From: an uncultured Bdellovibrio sp. | GTDB lineage: Bacteria; Bdellovibrionota; Bdellovibrionia; Bdellovibrionales; Bdellovibrionaceae | Assembly: GCA_946482355.1 (NCBI GenBank) | Contig: CAMLRE010000044.1 | Span: 1-9,559, forward strand | Length of the DNA stretch: 9,559 bases | Direction of reading: 5' to 3' | Shown: one piece after another, positions 6,101 to 9,559 of the stretch | Position numbering within the stretch: the stretch's first letter is position 1 | How the letters are laid out: each line of letters starts with the position of its first letter | Notes under the pieces: model-generated | The model's database searches: none | Seen by the model: only the letters and a program-made list of their open reading frames with translations | Told to the model about the DNA's origin: nothing | Position numbers and translations under genes: made by a program

Positions 6101-8599
6101 TGTAGTTGTTAAAGTTCCAGATGTTAACTTTAATGGTGCAACTGTTGTTGTACCAGATCCAAGCTGTAACCTAGCTGTTGGAGCCGAAGCACCAATACCA
6201 ACATAGCCACCCGATTTCATAAGAAGTAAACTGCCAAATCCAGAGCTCACATTGGCAATTTCCCAAGCTGAATAAAAAATAGTTCCGTTAAAATAACCGG
6301 CCATGGTTTTAATACCCGGATTACCGCTATTCATTATCGATAAATTATTACCCGTACTAACCGCCGCACCTGCTGGCACTTCGTGAACTCCGCCATATTC
6401 AGCCATTAAACGAATCGTATTTACCGAGCCTAAAGCCAGCTGCGGCATTCCGCCATTTGGCATAATCGAAGCTCGTGTCGTACCGCTTGAATCCGTAATT
6501 CTAAGCCAAGCTGCATTCTGCGAAGGCACAGCCTTAAGGGTTAATAAATCTTGATCACTATAGTTGACAACATTTAACATCGCAGCCGGTGCGCTCGTAC
6601 CAATACCTACGCTTCCTGCATTGTAGTAAATTTGCGAACCACTTGTAATCCATTGAGTTGAACTTGTACTTTGTGCGGGTGTAAAACCAAGAGCTGAAGT
6701 GATATCAGAAGATGATAATTGTGCACCACTTACAACACGGCCTTTACCATCAACTGTTACTTTTGTGTATTGCGTGCCACTTGTAACACCGGCACCAACT
6801 GAAGCTAATGTTAAAACATTTGATCCAGCTGATGATGAAGCATCACCAGAAAAAGCCGGAAGCCTTGCGATAGATAAAGTTCCCGAGGCGTATGACGAAC
6901 TTAAATCTAAATAGTTTAATGTAGCTAAAGAACCTAAACCTAAGTTAGTACGAGCTACCGTTGCTGATGCTAAATCAGATAAGTTATTTGCCTTTAGAGC
7001 GTAAGTTCCAGAAACAGAACTATCTAATGGTGTGTAACCTAGAGCTGAAATCACCGCCGCTGAAGTGGCATTTAATTTATTTGTGAAAGTTAAATAATCT
7101 GCGTTTGACAAAAGACCAGCAGTCACTGAGCTTGAAGCTGCTAACGGAATATTAAATGTGTGCACACCATTTGCAGATGAAATATTAAAAACTGTTCCGG
7201 TAATTCCGGTTGCAAAAGTTTGTGAACCCGAAGTTGAACCGTTAATATTTGTAATACCCGCACCAGCTACACCGAATGGTGACCAAGATGTTCCGTTACA
7301 GTATTCAACGCTTCCTGAATTATAGCGTAATGTACCCGCAAGACTTGCATCGCAGGTCGCAGTTTCCATACCGATACGAATACTGCCTGAAACATCGAGT
7401 TTTGCCACGGGCGTAGTCGTTCCCACACCGACTGCGCCATCTACTAAAACTTGAATAGCACCTGACGTTGAACGATTGTAAAAATAAAATTTTCTTGTAA
7501 CCGCTGACCCTGTTGAAAACTCAAAACCTGTCGAACTTGCAGGCCACGAGTCAACCTGGCTTTGGCGAAAGTGAGCTAAAGCATTGTTCGTCGAAACCGC
7601 GACACCGTTGCCAGCACCACTCACAAGTAAACTTCCAGAAACTAAAAGTGAATAAGATGTTGATGGTGTTGCGCTTGTGCCAATCGAAACTTGTCCCGCT
7701 TGATAATAAATAGCCGAACCTGAAGTACTCCACTGTGATGACGTGATCGCCGCAAACGATGTTGCTACAGAATTTGATAAACTTGTCACAGAATTCGTTA
7801 AACCATTCACCGTCGAAGAAACTGAGTACACTGCACTTGAAACAGAATTCACCGTTGAATCAAGTGAGGTAAAACTTGCACCTTGCGCCGGAGTATAACC
7901 TAAAGCTGCAATCACACTTGAGGAGGTGACAGGCGTGCTGCTGGTTCCAACGGTAATACAAGAAAAACTGACTCCGTTATATTTAATCGCCTGATCTGCC
8001 GCACAACCAAGACCATTTAAAGCCGAATACTCAACAAACGCCGTGTCAGCTTTTCCATTGAGTGCGCGCGAATTATCCGCACGCGTGGCAAACATCGCAT
8101 AAGGCACAGCATTGATCGACATTGCTGGCAGTGTTTGCCAACCGTTACCATCGTTAAATTGCATCACGATCTTACGTGTATCCGTCGGATTTGGGTTATA
8201 AATACCCATTGTTTGACAGGCAAAAGATGTGATCGAGTTATCAAAAGTATTTTGAAAAGTTTGTGATGTTCCACTTGTTGGAAATGCTCGTGCTCCAGTT
8301 CCTAAAGGAAAAGAAATCAAACCACCAGTATCTGTCATGTTGATGGCGGCGTAATCTTCGACATACATGACGCAAGATCCACTTTGATCTAAAACTGTAA
8401 AACGAAAATTTACGCTAGAAGCTTGTAAGGGGTAACCATCAGGTTTAACAATGCGGGCTTGATACGTGGTTCTTCCGTTGATGGCATAAGCAAAGATCGT
8501 GTTAAGTAAAACCAACACAAATGCGAGCGCAGTTTTTTTGTAGTTTAAATAACTAACCAGCCAACGTGAATTCACAGAATACTTATCGGCGTAACCCAT
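3134..8599 (-). CDS. Giant secreted trimeric fibre/adhesin with C-terminal peptidase S74 chaperone domain
   Basis: 1821 residues. A basic N-region with YKK (20-22) and a hydrophobic core form a signal peptide, probably cut near residue 39 (FAYA|ING) after the long N-region. In order: a conserved head module (about 40-189) with TTYQARIVKPDG and INAVPYA; a heptad coiled coil (243-285); a phage tail-fibre-like segment (about 519-643); twelve VGIGT-type shaft motifs (304-1673); and a peptidase S74 intramolecular chaperone (1692-1821). The last has SDARLK, GFIAQQ (1732-1737), a terminal coiled coil and a C1808/C1817 pair. The body is rich in Ser, Thr, Gly, Ala and Asn. Such proteins trimerise with help from the S74 domain, which then cuts itself off. 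The architecture resembles Bdellovibrio mosaic adhesive trimer fibres, so a surface or prey-binding role is likely but inferred. ATG 8599 has no clear Shine-Dalgarno; GTG at 8575 is an alternative start that shortens the unusually long N-region. Confidence 0.88.
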   Translation of the reverse strand: MGYADKYSVNSRWLVSYLNYKKTALAFVLVLLNTIFAYAINGRTTYQARIVKPDGYPLQASSVNFRFTVLDQSGSCVMYVEDYAAINMTDTGGLISFPLGTGARAFPTSGTSQTFQNTFDNSITSFACQTMGIYNPNPTDTRKIVMQFNDGNGWQTLPAMSINAVPYAMFATRADNSRALNGKADTAFVEYSALNGLGCAADQAIKYNGVSFSCITVGTSSTPVTSSSVIAALGYTPAQGASFTSLDSTVNSVSSAVYSVSSTVNGLTNSVTSLSNSVATSFAAITSSQWSTSGSAIYYQAGQVSIGTSATPSTSYSLLVSGSLLVSGAGNGVAVSTNNALAHFRQSQVDSWPASSTGFEFSTGSAVTRKFYFYNRSTSGAIQVLVDGAVGVGTTTPVAKLDVSGSIRIGMETATCDASLAGTLRYNSGSVEYCNGTSWSPFGVAGAGITNINGSTSGSQTFATGITGTVFNISSANGVHTFNIPLAASSSVTAGLLSNADYLTFTNKLNATSAAVISALGYTPLDSSVSGTYALKANNLSDLASATVARTNLGLGSLATLNYLDLSSSYASGTLSIARLPAFSGDASSSAGSNVLTLASVGAGVTSGTQYTKVTVDGKGRVVSGAQLSSSDITSALGFTPAQSTSSTQWITSGSQIYYNAGSVGIGTSAPAAMLNVVNYSDQDLLTLKAVPSQNAAWLRITDSSGTTRASIMPNGGMPQLALGSVNTIRLMAEYGGVHEVPAGAAVSTGNNLSIMNSGNPGIKTMAGYFNGTIFYSAWEIANVSSGFGSLLLMKSGGYVGIGASAPTARLQLGSGTTTVAPLKLTSGTLTTTAQAGAIEYDGSNFWFTDGSGTRRTIVGDSGNGVFAGVNSLTSSGNISVVPTGSFIVSSTTASTSSTNGALVVKGGVGIAGDLNVAGVVSSASQIKATGYRASQGVPNAADSSTNGYSFGADGDTGMFSPGSGGANGVIAFYSNDSEKVRINSLGVGIGTSSPTHVLDVVDNGNDAGMKFTEFSNSYAADFRVYRARGTQAGPTALQNGDVIGGLQFYGYGAAAAPTARSAAIEAVAAQNYSATARGADLVFKVAASGTTSTAEAMRIANNSNVGIGTATPAYKLSVYEPSGNVVQNIESGNNGSTAYTRHSGKSAAGVARTYGTGLNISDGNAGYEVYDFTAGVSRMFINTSGNVGINTTNPGAKLHILGGQALENNSANASGPNIAFWKNRNYGATQNGDELGYLSFYGHDGSTTLRSAYLISRADAAPTSGSVPGSLQFFTTTSGSGDSTEKMRIGSNGNVGIGTTNPSTTLDVNGFITTGIGTSQIGGVFGANRGLVPNSGLIVAGNTSSSNGGYAQFYGTNSVSGTDDRRGSVDIGSYTAGGAPGNINFYNYNGSGWLSRMIIQGSTGYVGMGTLTPSANLHVFAPDTDVATIAATGSAQGSGMLYVGQSTAYGAGMLYNGDDSPAMLGSSDDVIFFRRDNGTDYEVFKYRYNSDNVIFNGRVGIGTAAPQGSLHIVTAVSQVNAPSEGIFLGKSAGDDYQIQLTQTGGNPHIDFSRGTNTDFDARIISYEDNSLRIGTASASSLLNLKGVNVGVGTTTPASKFEVRGGNTFMEGKAYVYSNSGWGAVTPSISLAIGDNDTGLNWVSDGVLQVYGNNAVRMHFAIDGNTGLGTTTPGYKLDVNGTIRGFGITDSSDARLKKNIMPLDFSLEKILQIEGVSYNWIDKDRSPKKQIGFIAQQLEEIYPELVETDKQGMKSVNYSHLVAPLVEAVKSLYAKITGVEREIASLKAENEELKTKVKEFDELKAYICKKDPEAPNCKPAQ
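3137..3526 (-). other. Peptidase S74 intramolecular chaperone domain of the fibre (residues 1692-1821)
   Basis: S1692-D-A-R-L-K1697 matches the S-D-x-R-x-K motif in which Ser and Lys form the self-cleaving pair of phage endosialidase-type chaperones (Ser911/Lys916 in endosialidase NF, same five-residue spacing). IGFIAQQLEEIYPELV and VNYSHLVAPLVEAVKSL are the family's other conserved stretches. Cleavage just before S1692 would release a 130-residue piece. It ends in a charged heptad coiled coil (about 1764-1805), as in other members, and a C-K-K-D-P-E-A-P-N-C tail. Confidence 0.9.
4706..4909 (-). repeat. Internal duplicated shaft module, copy 2 (residues 1231-1298)
   Basis: This module reads QNGDELGYLSFYGHDG, then R-S-A-Y-L-I, a G-S-L-Q-F strand, T-E-K-M-R-I and VGIGT. 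It aligns with little shift to residues 1039-1108 (5276-5485), which carry QNGDVIGGLQFYGYG, R-S-A-A-I-E, A-D-L-V-F, A-E-A-M-R-I and VGIGT. The copies are clearly diverged, so the duplication is old or the modules were shuffled in independently. Confidence 0.7.
5276..5485 (-). repeat. Internal duplicated shaft module, copy 1 (residues 1039-1108)
   Basis: This is the partner of the module at 4706-4909, 192 residues earlier in the protein. Shared landmarks in order are QNGD, F-Y-G, an R-S-A turn, a strand ending in F, an E-x-M-R-I strand and VGIGT. It differs in being richer in Ala (GYGAAAAPTARSAAIEAVAA). Confidence 0.7.
6671..7045 (-). other. Phage tail-fibre-like segment of the fibre (residues about 519-643)
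   Basis: The segment is bounded by ALGYTPLD (from 519) and ALGFTPAQ (from 636). A third copy, ALGYTPAQ, stands at 232. Between the bounds lie NLSDLASATVARTNLGLG and TKVTVDGKGRVVSGAQLS, both recognisable as motifs common in tailed-phage tail fibres. This supports shared ancestry with phage fibres; direct transfer is not shown. Confidence 0.6.
7745..7873 (-). other. Predicted trimeric coiled coil in the fibre (residues 243-285)
   Basis: Hydrophobic residues fall in strict 3-4 alternation: F243, L246, V250, V253, V257, V260, V264, L267, V271, L274, V278, F282, I285. Almost all other positions are Ser, Thr, Asn or Ala, with a single charged residue (D247). Val-rich cores with uncharged surfaces are typical of extracellular trimeric stalks. 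Confidence 0.8.
8033..8482 (-). other. N-terminal head module of the fibre (residues about 40-189)
   Basis: Directly after the signal peptide come TTYQARIVKPDGYPLQ, SVNFRFTVLDQSGSC, a GGLISFPLG strand, MQFNDGNGWQTLPAM and INAVPYAMFATRAD. I recall this head as recurrent in large exported fibres of Bdellovibrio-like bacteria, where sequences after it vary. It has cysteines at 76 and 128 that could pair. It may anchor or cap the fibre at the cell side. Confidence 0.6.
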
Positions 8600-8662
8600 G
8601 GATTCTAAAGAGTTTTCCGTTTTATGTTGTCTCAGCTTGAGATATCTTGTTAGGCTTTTAAC
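8600..8662. promoter_or_regulatory. Short divergent intergenic region between fibre and protease genes
   Basis: Only 63 bp separate the two divergent starts, so both promoters must lie here or overlap the genes. I see no convincing -35/-10 pair in either direction. The region holds a small dyad, TCTCA-GCT-TGAGA (8630-8642), followed by the palindrome GATATC (8641-8646). A factor bound there could control both genes. Confidence 0.35.
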
Positions 8663-9529
8663 ATGAAGTCATATTTACTGGCACCAATTCTATTTTATGC
8701 AAGCTTAGCCTCTGGCCAAACCATAAAACCGAAAGTCATTTACAATACGGATACTCGCCAGGAAATTGCTATCGAAAGTCCAGCTGACATAATGCTGACC
8801 GTTCAAAAAAGAACATTGGCTGTGATTAACAACGCTAATCTTTTTACTCAGCCCAGTGGCGATATTTTATTTTTACCAAGACACTATGGCCGAGCTTTTA
8901 AACTTTGCACTGATGAACGTTTTTATGATCAACCCTCTTTAGCCCGTTGTACGGCTTCGGTGATCGGAAAAGATTTAATTTTAACAGCGGGCCACTGTAT
9001 TTCAGAAAACAATTGCCGTTATACAAAGTTTATTGCTGACTTTGTCTTAGAAGAAAATGGCAAAAATCCGATTCGTACAACGAATGAAAAAATATTTTCT
9101 TGTAAAAATATTATCTACGAAAACGATAACCCCGAACTAGATGTAGCCATTGTGCAAATTGACCGCGAATTTCCGCATTCACCACTGCCTTTAGCCGAAC
9201 AACCGCTAACAACATTTGATGAAATTTTAGCTATTGGTTTTCCGAGTGGAATTCCGATGAAAAGTTCTGGCTTAGGGCCTATTCGCAAAGTTTCTTTTAA
9301 CATGATTAATGCTGAACTTGAAACTTATGGTGGAAATTCAGGCTCACCGATTTTTAAAAAGAATTCTTCGGTGATTGAAGGCATTTTAGTGGCTGGCGAA
9401 GATGACTTTGTTTTATCTGAAAAAGAAAAGTGCTACCGCTCAAATGTTTGTACAAGCTCAACTTGCAGCGGTGAAGATATTATTTCAGCGCAAGCAATCA
9501 GGTCTATTTTACCAGGTATTTTATTTTAA
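8663..9529 (+). CDS. Secreted chymotrypsin-fold (S1/V8-like) serine protease
   Basis: A 288-residue protein. MKSYLLAPILFYASLASG is a signal peptide with probable cleavage near residue 18 (ASG|QT). The catalytic triad is complete: His111 in LTAGHC, Asp160 in ELDVAIVQID, and Ser226 in GGNSGSPI. C96 and C112 flank the His as in the conserved Cys42-Cys58 disulfide of the chymotrypsin family; six other cysteines follow or precede (82, 118, 147, 257, 263, 268), giving an oxidised exported protein. GGNSGSP is the form seen in V8/glutamyl endopeptidases, but the His that reads Glu in V8 appears replaced by Leu242 (IEGILVAG), so Glu specificity is not supported. No IVGG-type activation site is visible; residues 19-90 may be a propeptide. 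It is transcribed divergently from the fibre gene, and only a weak Shine-Dalgarno (AGG at about 8652-8654) precedes the ATG. Substrates may be prey proteins or envelope proteins. Confidence 0.88.
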   Translation: MKSYLLAPILFYASLASGQTIKPKVIYNTDTRQEIAIESPADIMLTVQKRTLAVINNANLFTQPSGDILFLPRHYGRAFKLCTDERFYDQPSLARCTASVIGKDLILTAGHCISENNCRYTKFIADFVLEENGKNPIRTTNEKIFSCKNIIYENDNPELDVAIVQIDREFPHSPLPLAEQPLTTFDEILAIGFPSGIPMKSSGLGPIRKVSFNMINAELETYGGNSGSPIFKKNSSVIEGILVAGEDDFVLSEKEKCYRSNVCTSSTCSGEDIISAQAIRSILPGILF

Positions 9530-9559
9530 TCTTCATCATCGGGTTCATTGCGTCGAACA
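9526..9559 (-). CDS. Probable C-terminal end of a leftward gene (partial, cut by window edge)
   Basis: On the minus strand one frame reads ten codons, VRRNEPDDED, then TAA (9526-9528). The very acidic tail is typical of protein ends. The gene would converge on the protease, with the two stop codons overlapping (protease TAA at 9527-9529). Another minus frame is also open here but runs into the protease gene, so it is less likely. No family can be assigned. Confidence 0.4.
   Translation of the reverse strand, partial: VRRNEPDDED

Larger units (their letters stand above)
3581..7690 (-). repeat. Twelve irregularly spaced VGIGT-x-x-P shaft motifs within the fibre
   Basis: Motifs of the form V-G-(I/V/L/M)-G-T-x-x-P followed by a short beta strand (such as KLDV) start at residues 304, 390, 664, 800, 988, 1106, 1188, 1296, 1407, 1500, 1590 and 1666. 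Most are preceded by a short strand and a turn (MRI...NGN and variants). Copies 1, 7 and 12 deviate (SIGTSAT, GINTTNP, TGLGTTTP). Intervals range from 76 to 274 residues, so the motif marks module borders and not a fixed-length tandem repeat. Confidence 0.85.

Noticed and set aside
3581..7690. Fibre gene as part of a prophage
   Set aside because: No capsid, tail, portal, integrase or lysis gene is present in the window, and the protein has a signal peptide and a bacterial-type head module, so a chromosomal surface fibre is more likely.
4569..7713. Several 66-131 codon plus-strand frames (4569-4841, 5811-6206, 6699-6914, 7513-7713)
   Set aside because: All lie antisense to the fibre gene. Most are rich in Pro, Val and Thr, as expected from complementing Gly/Thr/Ser-rich codons.
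1..9559. CRISPR array, insertion sequence, tRNA or rRNA
   Set aside because: I saw no regularly spaced direct repeats, no transposase with terminal repeats, and no tRNA- or rRNA-like sequence on either strand.

Overview
The window looks like chromosomal DNA from a Bdellovibrio-type bacterium (Bdellovibrionota). Three things suggest this: a TIGR02147/DUF4423-type regulator, small secreted proteins of a style common in that group, and a very large secreted fibre with a head-shaft-S74 layout resembling the mosaic adhesive trimer fibres described in Bdellovibrio. By eye the base composition is moderately AT-rich, which would fit a lower-GC member such as Pseudobdellovibrio better than B. bacteriovorus. 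This placement is inference from protein style, not from a marker gene.

Layout. Positions 1-60 are the last codons of a rightward gene. Positions 61-244 are a control region with an inverted repeat, a palindrome and a tandem 11-bp repeat. Two tightly coupled rightward genes follow: a TIGR02147-type regulator (245-1036) and a secreted protein of unknown function (1040-2080). A strong rho-independent terminator (2202-2234) closes this unit. The next two genes run leftward: a giant fibre of 1821 residues (3134-8599) and, downstream of it, an exported YiiX/C92-like permuted papain-fold protein (2221-3009). A 63-bp divergent gap separates the fibre gene from a rightward secreted chymotrypsin-fold serine protease (8663-9529). 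The window closes with the probable C-terminal end of a leftward gene that converges on the protease with overlapping stop codons.

How the genes may work together. All four complete non-regulatory genes encode proteins with export signals, so this is a cell-envelope or secretome locus. The fibre has a signal peptide, a conserved head module, a Val/Leu heptad coiled coil, a phage tail-fibre-like segment, twelve VGIGT-type shaft motifs and a C-terminal peptidase S74 intramolecular chaperone with an intact Ser-Lys pair. It is best read as a self-maturing trimeric surface fibre, probably for adhesion to prey or a surface. The papain-fold protein behind it and the protease beside it could act on the envelope, on prey or on the fibre, but only gene order supports a link.
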